A stretch of DNA of 64,000 bases from Salinimicrobium xinjiangense DSM 19287 (GTDB lineage: Bacteria > Bacteroidota > Bacteroidia > Flavobacteriales > Flavobacteriaceae), in the NCBI RefSeq assembly GCF_000423585.1, contig NZ_AUIG01000023.1:23658-87657 (forward strand). Reading direction: 5' to 3'. Numbering within the stretch: position 1 is the first letter of the stretch; each line of letters opens with the position of its first letter. A program made the translations under genes and the position numbers. Shown piece after piece: positions 1 through 8,505 of the stretch. The notes below the pieces were generated by a model. That model was given only the letters and a program-made list of their open reading frames with translations. It made no database searches and was not told where the DNA came from.

Positions 1-277
1 CAGTAATCCTGATGCTGTCTATTCTTTCTCCCGAAATATCAAATTCTGCAGTATATATTCTAGCTGTTGCAGGGTGATCACTCACCATGTAGAAAGTTTC
101 TTCGTGATAATCGATACCTGAAAGTCCACCTACTGCAGTTCCTTTCACTTCAAGGTCTTCGGGCAAATTGTAATCGTGCAGAAAGCGCACCTCAAGGTTC
201 TGAGTGCTGCCGGTCCTGGTGCTTTTGCAGCCTATCATGGCAGAGGCAAGGAAAATAAGAAGAAGAAATTTTTTCAT
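1..277 (-). CDS. Phytase-like (esterase-like) lipoprotein, 3' part missing
   Basis: The first 92 codons of a minus-strand gene that runs off the left edge. The start codon lies at 277-275 and is followed by a lipoprotein signal peptide with a lipobox ending in IGC (Cys17). The mature part reads as a WD/beta-propeller-like opening, with GGLSGIDYH then FYMVSDH. This is the usual first blade of the 'esterase-like activity of phytase' family (PF13449), secreted proteins of poorly known substrate that may hydrolyse phosphoesters. It is probably anchored to the outer or inner membrane on the periplasmic face. Only the N-terminus is visible, so the family call rests on two short motifs. The gene is divergent from csbD, with a 98-bp gap. 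Confidence 0.6.
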   Translation of the reverse strand, partial: MKKFLLLIFLASAMIGCKSTRTGSTQNLEVRFLHDYNLPEDLEVKGTAVGGLSGIDYHEETFYMVSDHPATARIYTAEFDISGERIDSIRIT

Positions 278-375
278 GCCGATAAAAATAACAAAATCCT
301 AAGAGCAAAATAACATAATTTAAGGGACGGGAAGAGGTTCTTTTGGTAATTTGGAGTAACTAAAAAACTAAAGCT

Positions 376-561
376 ATGAATAATGATCAATTAGAAGGAA
401 AATGGAAACAGATAAGAGGTGAGTTCAAACAAAAATATGGAGATCTCACAGATGACGATGTAACTTATTCTGAAGGGAAGTTCGATGAAATGCTGGGACG
501 CCTTCAGGAAAGGACAGGCCGCGACAAAGAAGAACTGAAGCGTGAGATCGACAGATGGTAA
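376..561 (+). CDS. CsbD family stress protein
   Basis: A 61-residue, very hydrophilic, acidic/basic helical protein. It opens with MNNDQLEGKWKQIRGEFK, the typical start of the CsbD family (PF05532), and ends in the conserved helix with GRLQERTGRDKEEL. CsbD-like proteins are small cytoplasmic proteins induced by general stress in many bacteria; their biochemical role is unknown. The full family length is present. The gene stands alone with its own strong terminator at 578-608, shared head-on with clpB. The presence of a stress gene next to the clpB disaggregase gene is suggestive, but no common regulation is visible because the genes converge. Confidence 0.85.
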   Translation: MNNDQLEGKWKQIRGEFKQKYGDLTDDDVTYSEGKFDEMLGRLQERTGRDKEELKREIDRW

Positions 562-577
562 AACCTTTTTAAATAGA

Positions 578-608
578 AACGGCCCCGAAATTCGGGGCCG
601 TTTTTTTT
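578..608. terminator. Bidirectional intrinsic terminator between csbD and clpB
   Basis: A GC-rich perfect stem (ACGGCCCCGAA paired with TTCGGGGCCGT, almost no loop) followed by eight T on the plus strand and preceded by an A-rich stretch. It sits 17 bp after the csbD stop and directly after the clpB stop, so it can end transcripts from both sides. Confidence 0.85.
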
Positions 609-3210
609 AACTCTCTGCTATTTCTTCCTGGTTCCTGAAGACCAGTTCATCATTAAAGGAGTCCAAAAGAATAATACTATCGGTATGAATATTTCCACCG
701 AGAATTTCCTTTGACAGTTTATTCAGCACCTCTTTTTGGATGGTTCTCTTCACGGGTCGTGCACCATATTGAGGATCAAATCCCTTTTTAGCAAGATCAG
801 CAATAGCTTCATCTGTTGCATCCAGTGTAATTCCCTGCTTGGCAAGCATTTTAGTAACTCCTTTTATCTGAAGTCCCACAATTTCCCTGATGTTCTTCTG
901 CGTTAGCGGAGAGAACATCACGATATCATCGATCCTGTTGATGAATTCGGGCCGTACACTTTGCTTTAGTAAAGCAAGGACTTCAACTTTCGCACTTTCC
1001 ATAGCTGTGTCAAGATCCTTCACCGTTTCAAATTTCTCCTGAATAATGTGCGAACCAATATTCGAAGTCATTATTATAATAGTATTCCTAAAGTCTGCAA
1101 GCCTTCCTTTATTATCTGTTAATCGTCCTTCATCCAACACCTGCAGCAAAATGTTAAAGGTATCGGGATGCGCTTTTTCTATCTCATCAAGAAGTACCAC
1201 AGAATAAGGCTTTCTTCTTACTGCTTCTGTTAATTGGCCGCCTTCTTCATAACCAATGTATCCCGGAGGTGCACCAACCAGCCTGCTCACGGCATGTCGC
1301 TCCTGGTATTCACTCATATCAATTCTGGTCATCGCAGTTTCTTCATCGAAAAGATACTCAGCAAGGGCTTTAGCCAATTCCGTTTTACCAACTCCGGTGG
1401 TACCAAGGAAAAGGAAAGAACCTATGGGTTTTTTCTGATCCTGTAGTCCGGCACGGCTTCGGCGGACGGCGTCACTCACAGCCTGGATAGCTTCTTCCTG
1501 ACCTACTACTCTTCGATGTAGCTCATCTTCAAGCTTCAGTAGTTTTTCACGCTCGCTCTGCAGCATCTTGGTGACGGGAATTCCGGTCCATTTGGCAACC
1601 ACTTCAGCAATATCCTCATTGGTGACTTCCTCCTTAATAAGAGATTTCCCCTGCTGATTTTCTTCCAGTTGCTTCTGAAGGTCTGCCAAACGCTCCTGTT
1701 CTTCCTTGATCTTTCCGTAGCGAATCTCGGCTACCCTTCCATAATTACCTTCCCTTTCTGCACGTTCTGCTTCCAGTTTATAGTCTTCTATATTTGCCTT
1801 GGAAGTCTGGATGTTATCCACTACTTCTTTTTCATTTTTCCACTGGGCGTGGAGTTCATTCCGCTCATCCTTATAGTTGGCAAGGTCTGCGCGCAAGGCT
1901 TTTAATTTGTTTTCATCATTTTCCCGTTTTATAGCCTCCATTTCGATCTCCAGCTGCATGATCTTTCGGTCAAGTACATCCAGTTCTTCGGGCTTGGAGT
2001 TGATCTCCATTCGCAATCTTGAAGCCGCTTCATCCATAAGGTCAATTGCCTTATCGGGCAGGAACCGGTTAGTGATATACCGCTGTGATAATTCCACAGC
2101 CGAAATGATCGCCTCATCCTTGATACGAACCTTATGGTGAGTTTCATATTTTTCCTTAATTCCGCGAAGGATGGAAATTGCACTTTCGGTATCGGGTTCA
2201 TCCACTATTACCTTTTGAAATCTTCTTTCCAGGGCTTTATCTTTCTCAAAATACTTCTGGTATTCATCTAAAGTGGTTGCTCCAATGGCTCTTAGTTCTC
2301 CGCGGGCAAGGGCAGGCTTTAAAATATTAGCTGCATCCATGGCGCCCTGTCCGCCACCGGCACCTACCAGGGTGTGGATCTCATCAATAAATAACACGAT
2401 ATTCCCTTCGCTTGAAGTAACCTCTTTTATAACAGCTTTTAACCTCTCCTCGAATTCACCTTTATATTTTGCCCCGGCGATCAAAGCTCCCATATCTAAA
2501 GAATAGATCTGTTTATCCTTCAGGTTTTCGGGAATATCTCCTGCAATGATGCGGTGCGCCAAACCTTCGGCAATAGCTGTTTTACCAACTCCGGGCTCTC
2601 CTACCAGCATAGGATTGTTTTTTGTCCTTCTTGAAAGGATCTGTAAGACTCTTCGGATCTCCTCATCCCGGCCAATAACCGGATCCAGTTTGCCTTCTTC
2701 GGCCAGCTTGTTGAGGTGGTTTGCGTATTTATTTAATGAATTGTATGTTTCTTCAGCGCTCTGTGAAGTCACTTTTTCTCCTTTGCGAAGTTCTTCGATC
2801 GCCGCTTTTAAACCTTTTTCTGTCGCTCCCTGATCCTTCATGATCTGCGCTACTTTACTGGAGGATCCAAAAATGGCTAAAATCAAATGCTCTACTGAAA
2901 CGAATTCATCTCCCATTTTTTTAGCTACAGAAGAGGCATCGTTAAGAGTGCGGGAAGCTTCCCTTGAAAGCATAATATCACCACCGCTTACCTTGGGGAA
3001 ACTTTGTAAGGTTTTGTCGAGGATCTGTTGAAACAGCCCTACATTAATATTCAGCTTTTTTAAAAGGAAAGGAGTGACATTTTCCTCTACCAAAGTGATC
3101 GCTTTGAAAATATGCTCATTCTCTATTTGCTGATGTCCTAATTCCTGAGCCAGTTGCTGGGCCTGTTGGATGGCTTCCTGGCTTTTAATGGTAAAATTGT
3201 TCAAGTTCAT
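607..3210 (-). CDS. clpB: ATP-dependent disaggregase ClpB
   Basis: An 867-residue Hsp100/AAA+ protein of normal ClpB length, which pulls polypeptides out of aggregates together with DnaK in the cytoplasm. Visible parts: an N-terminal Clp repeat domain (about 1-145), AAA-1 with Walker A GEPGVGKT (204-211) and Walker B FIDE (274-277), the ClpB-specific coiled-coil M-domain (about 410-525), AAA-2 with Walker A (603-610), the pore loop GYIGYEEGG (650-658) and Walker B LLDE (673-676), and a C-terminal small domain. There is no ClpP-binding IGF/L loop in the AAA-2 small domain, which agrees with ClpB rather than ClpA/C. The second P-loop reads GTTGVGKT where most ClpB have GPTGVGKT. The gene is monocistronic; no clear heat-shock element was recognised upstream. 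Confidence 0.97.
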   Translation of the reverse strand: MNLNNFTIKSQEAIQQAQQLAQELGHQQIENEHIFKAITLVEENVTPFLLKKLNINVGLFQQILDKTLQSFPKVSGGDIMLSREASRTLNDASSVAKKMGDEFVSVEHLILAIFGSSSKVAQIMKDQGATEKGLKAAIEELRKGEKVTSQSAEETYNSLNKYANHLNKLAEEGKLDPVIGRDEEIRRVLQILSRRTKNNPMLVGEPGVGKTAIAEGLAHRIIAGDIPENLKDKQIYSLDMGALIAGAKYKGEFEERLKAVIKEVTSSEGNIVLFIDEIHTLVGAGGGQGAMDAANILKPALARGELRAIGATTLDEYQKYFEKDKALERRFQKVIVDEPDTESAISILRGIKEKYETHHKVRIKDEAIISAVELSQRYITNRFLPDKAIDLMDEAASRLRMEINSKPEELDVLDRKIMQLEIEMEAIKRENDENKLKALRADLANYKDERNELHAQWKNEKEVVDNIQTSKANIEDYKLEAERAEREGNYGRVAEIRYGKIKEEQERLADLQKQLEENQQGKSLIKEEVTNEDIAEVVAKWTGIPVTKMLQSEREKLLKLEDELHRRVVGQEEAIQAVSDAVRRSRAGLQDQKKPIGSFLFLGTTGVGKTELAKALAEYLFDEETAMTRIDMSEYQERHAVSRLVGAPPGYIGYEEGGQLTEAVRRKPYSVVLLDEIEKAHPDTFNILLQVLDEGRLTDNKGRLADFRNTIIIMTSNIGSHIIQEKFETVKDLDTAMESAKVEVLALLKQSVRPEFINRIDDIVMFSPLTQKNIREIVGLQIKGVTKMLAKQGITLDATDEAIADLAKKGFDPQYGARPVKRTIQKEVLNKLSKEILGGNIHTDSIILLDSFNDELVFRNQEEIAES

Positions 3211-3412
3211 AGTCGTTGTTGTTTGTTCTTTTCTTCTGAAGTAAGCAAAGCATGTACCAGTGGAGGGGAGCAGACAAAATGGCTTATAATATCGAAAAAT
3301 AAATGACTTTTTGTCTCTTATAAAGATACTAAACTTCGATTTGGTTTTGTTCTATATCCGTGAAAAATTGTATTTTACATAGTCATAATTATGTATAACT
3401 AAAGACTCAAAA

Positions 3413-3811
3413 ATGGGATTATTTGATAAGGTTTTTAAAAGTGAAAGAGATATAGTTAAGAAGGAGATAGAGGAAGTGCCCTGGCATGCGCTTACTGAAA
3501 GCCGGCAACTGGAGGAGATTGAAAAAGAGTCAAATGACAAGCTCATTGGGATTTTCAAACACTCCACCCGCTGTGGTATTAGCAGGATGGTTTTGAACAG
3601 CTTTGAAAAAGAATATGACCTGGAAAAGGATAAGGAGGTAAAACTTTATTTCCTTGATCTTATTGCCAACAGGAATATCTCTAATGAGGTTGCTGAAAGA
3701 TTTGGAGTGAGACATGAAAGTCCGCAACTAATACTTCTGAAAGATGGAAAGGTGGTACATCATGCTTCTCATCACTCTATTCATATGCAGGATGTAAAAG
3801 AGCGTGTTTAA
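3413..3811 (+). CDS. ytxJ: Bacillithiol system redox-active protein YtxJ
   Basis: A 132-residue monothiol thioredoxin-fold protein. The only active-site cysteine is C54 in TRCGISRM (52-59), where thioredoxins would have CxxC; the cis-Pro element is SPQLILL. This pattern is that of YtxJ (DUF2847, PF11009), proposed as a monothiol bacilliredoxin that removes bacillithiol from proteins. The same window carries bshB1 at 56440, a bacillithiol biosynthesis gene, which supports the call. The N-terminal 40 residues form a charged helical extension. The gene is monocistronic, with an A/T-rich 200-bp upstream region shared with clpB in divergent arrangement. Start chosen because the fold begins shortly after it and no other ATG is nearby. 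Confidence 0.88.
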   Translation: MGLFDKVFKSERDIVKKEIEEVPWHALTESRQLEEIEKESNDKLIGIFKHSTRCGISRMVLNSFEKEYDLEKDKEVKLYFLDLIANRNISNEVAERFGVRHESPQLILLKDGKVVHHASHHSIHMQDVKERV

Positions 3812-3942
3812 CTCATTTCTTATTCATTTATGTTAATCTTCTGAAATGCAGTTAAAAGTTTTATAATCAGGATGATATGCGGGATATATCTCTTTATATT
3901 AGTTACTGTAAAAATTAATTAATAACTAAAAAAACTTGTATT

Positions 3943-4146
3943 ATGGAAGAGAGAAGAGAAGACAGAAACAAACAAGACCGTCAGGAAGAGCAAAGGCGTA
4001 ACCAACAGCAGGAAGAGAGAAGAAATCCTTCTCAACATGCAGCCGGGGATCGCGATAAGCAAAGACAGGAGGACGCAGAAAGAGAAAGAGACATGGAACG
4101 CGATAGGAACAAAGATGATCGCAGTAACAGGGAAGAAAGAATTTAA
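3943..4146 (+). CDS. Small charged, glutamine-rich, probably disordered protein
   Basis: A 67-residue protein made almost only of E, R, D, Q, N and K, with no hydrophobic core: the sequence has a single I and no L, V, F, W or Y. It should be unstructured and soluble. No family is recognised. It is preceded by an AT-rich leader with AACTAAAAAAAC before the ATG and followed by a good terminator (4166-4195), which argues for a real, highly expressed small gene rather than a chance frame. The opposite strand also has open frames, but those would encode phenylalanine/leucine-rich proteins without a start context. By composition it resembles hydrophilic stress proteins; this is inference only. Confidence 0.6.
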   Translation: MEERREDRNKQDRQEEQRRNQQQEERRNPSQHAAGDRDKQRQEDAERERDMERDRNKDDRSNREERI

Positions 4147-4165
4147 TCTTTTCCCCATGAAATAG

Positions 4166-4195
4166 AAAGAGCCGCTTCACAGCGGCTCTTTTATT
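4166..4195. terminator. Terminator between the 67-aa gene and fumarylacetoacetase
   Basis: Perfect 11-bp stem AAAGAGCCGCT / AGCGGCTCTTT with loop TCAC, then TTATTTTA. It is flanked by A-rich sequence on the left, so it can serve both convergent genes. Confidence 0.85.
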
Positions 4196-5485
4196 TTACT
4201 TCTTTTTAGGTTCAAAAACCGGAAGTAGTTTGGTACTAACTTCACCAAAACCTATTCGATAATTTTCTTTTTGGCAAAAGCCCCTCATGATCACTGTATC
4301 ATTATCCTCAATAAAGGAACGGGTATTTCCATCTTTCAGTCTTACAGGTTTTTCTCCTTTCCATGAAAGTTCCAGCATGGAACCATAAGAATCTGGTGTT
4401 GGGCCCGAAATAGTTCCCGATCCCATCATATCTCCCGAAACAACCGGACAGCCGTTGACGGTATGGTGAGCCAGTTGCTGACTCATATTCCAGTACATGT
4501 ATTTGAAATTGCTTTCTGAAATTTTATTCTCTTCTCCATTCTCGGGTTGAAGAAAAACCTCCAGCTTAATGTCAAAACTTTTCTTGCCGGTGGTTTGGAG
4601 GTAAGGCAGGAGTTTTTTTTCAGGTTTTGGACTCTCTACCCTAAATGGCTCTAAAGCATCAAGGGTGACGATCCATGGAGAAATCGAAGAGGCGAAATTC
4701 TTCGCTAAAAATGGTCCCAATGGTACATATTCCCAGGTTTGAATATCACGGGCACTCCAGTCATTGAACAGTACCAGACCAAAAATGTAATCTTCTGCTT
4801 CCTCAATGGGGATAGGTTCTCCCAGGTGATTTGCATCTGTAGTAATAAAAGCCATCTCCAATTCAAAATCCACTCTTTTTGAAGGACCAAAAACCGGCTC
4901 GTCAGAGTCTTTTGGTTTTGTTTGTCCCTGTGGCCGGTGTATTGGAATACCGCTCGGAATGATGGAAGAGCTTCTTCCATGGTACCCTACCGGGATGTGC
5001 AACCAGTTCGGCAACAGTGCATTATCAGGATCTCTAAACATGCTTCCCACATTGGTGGCGTGTTCTTTACTTGAATAAAAATCTGTATAATCACCCACCT
5101 GTACCGGCAGCTGCATTTCGATTTCATCAAGACTAAAAAGAACTACTTTTCTATGCTCTTCATGATCCCGCAGTGTTTTATTATTTATATCAAAAATTTC
5201 TGCGATACGGTTTCTTACCAGTCTCCAGGTTTTTTTTCCATCAGAGATGAAATCATTGAGAGTATCCTGAAGGAAAATATCATCGGTCAATGGAATTCCT
5301 TCGAAATAGCCGAGTTGATGAAGGGCGCCAAGGTCAATAGCGGTATCTCCAATCCGGGTTCCAATGGTAATTATATCATCCCTGGTGAGAAATACGCCAA
5401 AGGGAATATTTTGAATAGGAAAATCAGAGTTTTCAGGTACTTCCAGCCATGTTTTTCGTGTAGGGTCGTTAGCTGTAATGGACAT
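4196..5485 (-). CDS. fahA: Fumarylacetoacetase
   Basis: A 429-residue enzyme that splits 4-fumarylacetoacetate to fumarate and acetoacetate, the last step of tyrosine (homogentisate) degradation. The N-terminal SH3-like FAH domain carries the family text DDIITIGTRIGDTAIDLG. The catalytic domain follows, with DFYSSKEHATNVG (catalytic His and metal-site region), LPVGYHGRSSS, the metal-binding DFELEMAF and SARDIQTWEYVPLGPF. Length and order match class I FAH. The ATG at 5485 is preferred to one 39 bp upstream, since the upstream ATG lies inside a perfect TATATTTG promoter element (5522-5529, minus strand). Other homogentisate genes are not in the window. The gene is divergent from glyA. Confidence 0.95.
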   Translation of the reverse strand: MSITANDPTRKTWLEVPENSDFPIQNIPFGVFLTRDDIITIGTRIGDTAIDLGALHQLGYFEGIPLTDDIFLQDTLNDFISDGKKTWRLVRNRIAEIFDINNKTLRDHEEHRKVVLFSLDEIEMQLPVQVGDYTDFYSSKEHATNVGSMFRDPDNALLPNWLHIPVGYHGRSSSIIPSGIPIHRPQGQTKPKDSDEPVFGPSKRVDFELEMAFITTDANHLGEPIPIEEAEDYIFGLVLFNDWSARDIQTWEYVPLGPFLAKNFASSISPWIVTLDALEPFRVESPKPEKKLLPYLQTTGKKSFDIKLEVFLQPENGEENKISESNFKYMYWNMSQQLAHHTVNGCPVVSGDMMGSGTISGPTPDSYGSMLELSWKGEKPVRLKDGNTRSFIEDNDTVIMRGFCQKENYRIGFGEVSTKLLPVFEPKKK

Positions 5486-5521
5486 AATAAATGTTGGTAT
5501 TTTGTTAAAATCAATTCGAAC

Positions 5522-5529
5522 CAAATATA
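5522..5529 (-). promoter_or_regulatory. -7 element of the fahA promoter
   Basis: Minus-strand TATATTTG, a perfect match to the Bacteroidota TAnnTTTG element, 37 bp upstream of the chosen start. No convincing TTG lies 19 bp further upstream. It fixes the start of the gene, because an alternative ATG at 5524 would fall inside it. Confidence 0.55.
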
Positions 5530-5561
5530 TTATTTTCTTACTAAGAACCGAATGTATTTGC

Positions 5562-5569
5562 TATTTTTG
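5562..5569 (+). promoter_or_regulatory. -7 element of the glyA promoter
   Basis: TATTTTTG matches TAnnTTTG and lies 21 bp before the glyA ATG; the -33 region is weak (TTA instead of TTG). Together with the element at 5522-5529 it makes this a divergent promoter region. Confidence 0.5.
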
Positions 5570-5589
5570 AGTATTATTTAACGAAAAAA

Positions 5590-6870
5590 ATGCACATGCA
5601 AAGGGATAACGAATTATTTGATCTAATACAAGCAGAAAAAGAAAGACAACTAAATGGTTTAGAGCTTATTGCCAGTGAAAATTTTGTAAGTGAACAGGTG
5701 CTGGAAGCAGCAGGTTCTGTACTCACTAATAAATATGCCGAAGGTTATCCAGGAAAAAGATACTATGGGGGCTGTGAAGTAGTCGATGAGGTAGAAAATC
5801 TTGCGATTGAAAGGCTAAAAGAGCTTTTTAATGCAGAATATGCCAATGTACAGCCTCATTCCGGTTCACAGGCTAACACTGCAGTGTTTCATGCCTGTAT
5901 GAAGCCCGGAAACAAATTCCTTGGCTTTGACCTATCTCACGGCGGACATTTAACTCACGGTTCTCCGGTTAATTTCTCAGGAAAGCTTTACCAGCCGGTA
6001 TTTTACGGCGTGGATAAGGAAACAGGTCTTATCGATTATGATGAGGTTCAAAAAATAGCCGAAAAAGAGGAGCCAAAGATGATCATCGCAGGCGCTTCAG
6101 CATATTCCAGGGAGATAGATTACAAGCGGTTTAGGGAAATAGCCGATAGTGTAGGCGCTATTCTCTTTGCAGATATTGCACACCCGGCGGGATTAATTGC
6201 AAAAGGGCTTTTGAGCGATCCAATTCCACACTGCCATGTGGTTTCTTCTACTACTCATAAAACCCTGCGTGGACCGCGAGGCGGCATCATCATGATGGGG
6301 AAAGATTTTGATAATCCTTTTGGTGAAACATTAAAGAATGGAAATCCGAAGAAAATGTCGGCTTTACTGAACAGCGGAGTTTTCCCCGGAAATCAAGGGG
6401 GACCTCTGGAGCATATTATAGCTGCCAAAGCAGTGGCTTTTGGAGAAGCGCTTACAGATGAATTCCTGCACTATACTGTACAGGTGAAAAAGAATGCCAA
6501 AGCCATGGCTGAAGCATTTATGAAAAAAGATTACCACGTGATCTCCGGCGGGACAGATAATCATATGATGTTGATCGATCTGCGGAACAAAAATATCTCC
6601 GGAAAAGAAGCTGAAGAAGCTCTTGGAAAGGCCGATATTACGGTGAACAAGAATATGGTTCCCTTTGACGACAAATCTCCTTTTGTAACTTCCGGAATCC
6701 GGATTGGCACTCCTGCAGTTACCACTCGTGGTTTAAAAGAAGAAGACATGAAAACTGTTGTTGATCTTGTGGACAGGGTGATCACCAACCATCAAAACGA
6801 GGATGAGCTCGAAGCTATAGGAAATGAGGTGCTTGAATTAATGCAGGGCAGACCCCTTTTTCAAATGTAA
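5590..6870 (+). CDS. glyA: Serine hydroxymethyltransferase
   Basis: A 426-residue PLP enzyme that interconverts serine plus tetrahydrofolate and glycine plus 5,10-methylene-THF in the cytoplasm, the main source of one-carbon units. Seen: LIASENFVS near the N-terminus, the [17 protein letters not shown] substrate loop, HGGHLTHG, and the PLP lysine in [13 protein letters not shown] (K224). C-terminal [13 protein letters not shown] is the folate/serine-binding stretch. Length is typical of bacterial GlyA. Either the first ATG or the third codon (also ATG, 5596) could be used. The gene is monocistronic and followed by a heptad/palindrome repeat and a hairpin terminator. Confidence 0.97.
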   Translation: MHMQRDNELFDLIQAEKERQLNGLELIASENFVSEQVLEAAGSVLTNKYAEGYPGKRYYGGCEVVDEVENLAIERLKELFNAEYANVQPHSGSQANTAVFHACMKPGNKFLGFDLSHGGHLTHGSPVNFSGKLYQPVFYGVDKETGLIDYDEVQKIAEKEEPKMIIAGASAYSREIDYKRFREIADSVGAILFADIAHPAGLIAKGLLSDPIPHCHVVSSTTHKTLRGPRGGIIMMGKDFDNPFGETLKNGNPKKMSALLNSGVFPGNQGGPLEHIIAAKAVAFGEALTDEFLHYTVQVKKNAKAMAEAFMKKDYHVISGGTDNHMMLIDLRNKNISGKEAEEALGKADITVNKNMVPFDDKSPFVTSGIRIGTPAVTTRGLKEEDMKTVVDLVDRVITNHQNEDELEAIGNEVLELMQGRPLFQM

Positions 6871-6880
6871 TGTCTTAATA

Positions 6881-6940
6881 AGTCTTGACTCTTGGCTCTT
6901 GTAGCCTGCCTGCCGGCAGGCAGGCGAAGCGATCTTGTCT
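6881..6940. repeat. Heptad repeat plus 20-bp perfect palindrome downstream of glyA
   Basis: Three consecutive 7-bp units ending in TCTTG (6881-6901) are followed by a perfect 20-bp palindrome with half-site CCTGCCTGCC (6905-6924) and then by GAAGCGATCTTG. The same outer parts (AGTCTTG, CTCTTG, GAAGCG, CGATCTTG) recur at 61732-61775, without the palindrome. No coding potential. Confidence 0.7.
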
Positions 6941-6951
6941 ATTAAAAAAAC

Positions 6952-6995
6952 AGCTGCCTAAGGTCTCAAAAAAGGGATTTTCGGCAGCTTTTTTT
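6952..6995. terminator. Terminator-like hairpin between glyA and the beta-helix lipoprotein gene
   Basis: AGCTGCC pairs with GGCAGCT over a loop of about 24 nt that itself contains a GGTCTC-A6-GGGATTTT stretch; a run of seven T follows on the plus strand and an A run lies on the other side. The long loop makes it less certain than the others. Confidence 0.6.
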
Positions 6996-8505
6996 ATTCC
7001 TTGATTTTTACAAATTCATGTGCTCCCAGATCGGGGGAAATGGTGCGGTTATGTCCGAAAAGATCGGTAGGTACCTGTTTTGCCACTTCGGAATCCCCAA
7101 AGTCTATGGCTGCTGAATTTTCCTGTAACCTGAGATCATTTTCTTTCGGATCAAGGAACATTGGCTCCTGGTTTAGCCGGATATTATCGTATATCATATT
7201 GTTTCCGAAATCATAAAAAGGCTCTGGCTCATTGCTTCCCGTAAATTTTAAAAGACCGTGGCTAAAAAAGATATCCAGAGATACATTTTCATCATGGTTA
7301 AAACCCAGTTCCCTGCTCTCATTTCCGAAAATGATGGAATTATAAAAGGAAGCTTCCAGGGGAGCAGGTCCCTCATCAGAAAAATTTTGCAGGAAGAGGG
7401 CAGGATATTCTCTAAAGCCCTGTTGCCAGTAATTAACAATAGTGGAATGGATAAAGCTGTGTTTTCCTCCCGTTAAATGTAAAGAGGCTTGTCCGCTGCG
7501 GTTGATGACTAGATTTTCTGCCCAGATTTCTGCATTTTCTGCCCTGATCCCCGAGATGGCCGAGTTGTATATCTGTACATTTTTTAGAGTTAGTGGAGTA
7601 GGGGATGCTGCAGTTCCTTCCACCAGAATTCCCACTGTGGCATTCTTTATTGTAGCATATTCAAAAATGTGATTTTTGCTGCCCTTTCTTAACCAGATAC
7701 TTCCCCATTGTCCCGGGAGGTTTTTGTAAATATTTTCCAGTCTGTCTCCACGGAAGATCACCTCGTTTTCCATTTTTTGAGGATCTTCACTTAATTTTCC
7801 CTGCACCTGGAGAGAAGCATTATTAGAAACTATGATCCCACTGTTCTTATGAAAGTAAATCCTTGCACCGGCTTCTACCTTTAATGTCATATTTTCGGGT
7901 ACAGCTGCATATCCATAGATCACGTAAGGTTTACCGGCAGTAAAATTAAGCTGTCCCTCCTGGAGATAGAATCCGGGTACCAGCTGAAGATTTCCGTTTT
8001 CATCTTCTCCCACCGGTACCTGTTCCGGTAAGCCTTCAGCATTTTTTGAAGGAAACATAAAAACAGCATCTTTGACCAGCGTCACTAAAGGTATTTCCTG
8101 AAGATGGGTGGCAGACTTGAATTGAAGTTTATCTATATAAAGGAATTCCTGCTCTTCGGAATTATTTGAACCAACAGTAGTTTCAATAAAGATGTAAATA
8201 CTATCACGAGCCAGGACCTCTATATTCTCAAAGCTTTTGCCGGGAATGCCGTCGACATTAAGTCGGTAATGGGAGTTCTCTCCATTTTCCAGAGTGATTT
8301 CGGGAATAAAGATGTCTTCCCTGCCGGTATTGTAAACTTTTAAGGAATAAGTGGAGGTGCTAAGGTTTGAGAAAACGGTGTCGAGAAATACAGTGTCTTT
8401 GGAAAATTCGAGCTGCCCCATAAATTCATCCGCTTCAAAATCACTCCGGCAGGAGCTCCAGAGCACCAGAAGGAACAATAAGAGGGAACCCGCTGCAACT
8501 CTCAT
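6994..8505 (-). CDS. Lipoprotein with right-handed beta-helix
   Basis: A 503-residue exported lipoprotein: signal peptide with lipobox WSSC (Cys19). The first 180 residues are beta-rich, with a conserved-looking FSKDTVFLDTVF region. About 190-470 show short beta-strand repeats with N/G turns (for example VEAGARIYFHKNSGIIV, EYATIKNATVGILV), the pattern of a pectin-lyase-like parallel beta-helix. The C-terminus ends in DLGAHEF, common in such proteins. No catalytic residues of polysaccharide lyases were identified, so the function (binding or cleavage of a glycan, or surface adhesion) is unknown. It overlaps the upstream thioesterase gene by 4 bp (ATGA), so the two are translated together as the last genes of a three-gene operon. 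Confidence 0.75.
   Translation of the reverse strand: MRVAAGSLLLFLLVLWSSCRSDFEADEFMGQLEFSKDTVFLDTVFSNLSTSTYSLKVYNTGREDIFIPEITLENGENSHYRLNVDGIPGKSFENIEVLARDSIYIFIETTVGSNNSEEQEFLYIDKLQFKSATHLQEIPLVTLVKDAVFMFPSKNAEGLPEQVPVGEDENGNLQLVPGFYLQEGQLNFTAGKPYVIYGYAAVPENMTLKVEAGARIYFHKNSGIIVSNNASLQVQGKLSEDPQKMENEVIFRGDRLENIYKNLPGQWGSIWLRKGSKNHIFEYATIKNATVGILVEGTAASPTPLTLKNVQIYNSAISGIRAENAEIWAENLVINRSGQASLHLTGGKHSFIHSTIVNYWQQGFREYPALFLQNFSDEGPAPLEASFYNSIIFGNESRELGFNHDENVSLDIFFSHGLLKFTGSNEPEPFYDFGNNMIYDNIRLNQEPMFLDPKENDLRLQENSAAIDFGDSEVAKQVPTDLFGHNRTISPDLGAHEFVKIKE

Noticed and set aside
3919..4180. Minus-strand frames rich in F, L, S opposite the charged 67-aa gene
   Set aside because: These arise as the complement of E/R/Q codons, and one would need to read through the terminator.
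5153..5581. 142-codon frame antisense to fumarylacetoacetase
   Set aside because: Fully inside and opposite a well-conserved enzyme gene and across the divergent promoters.
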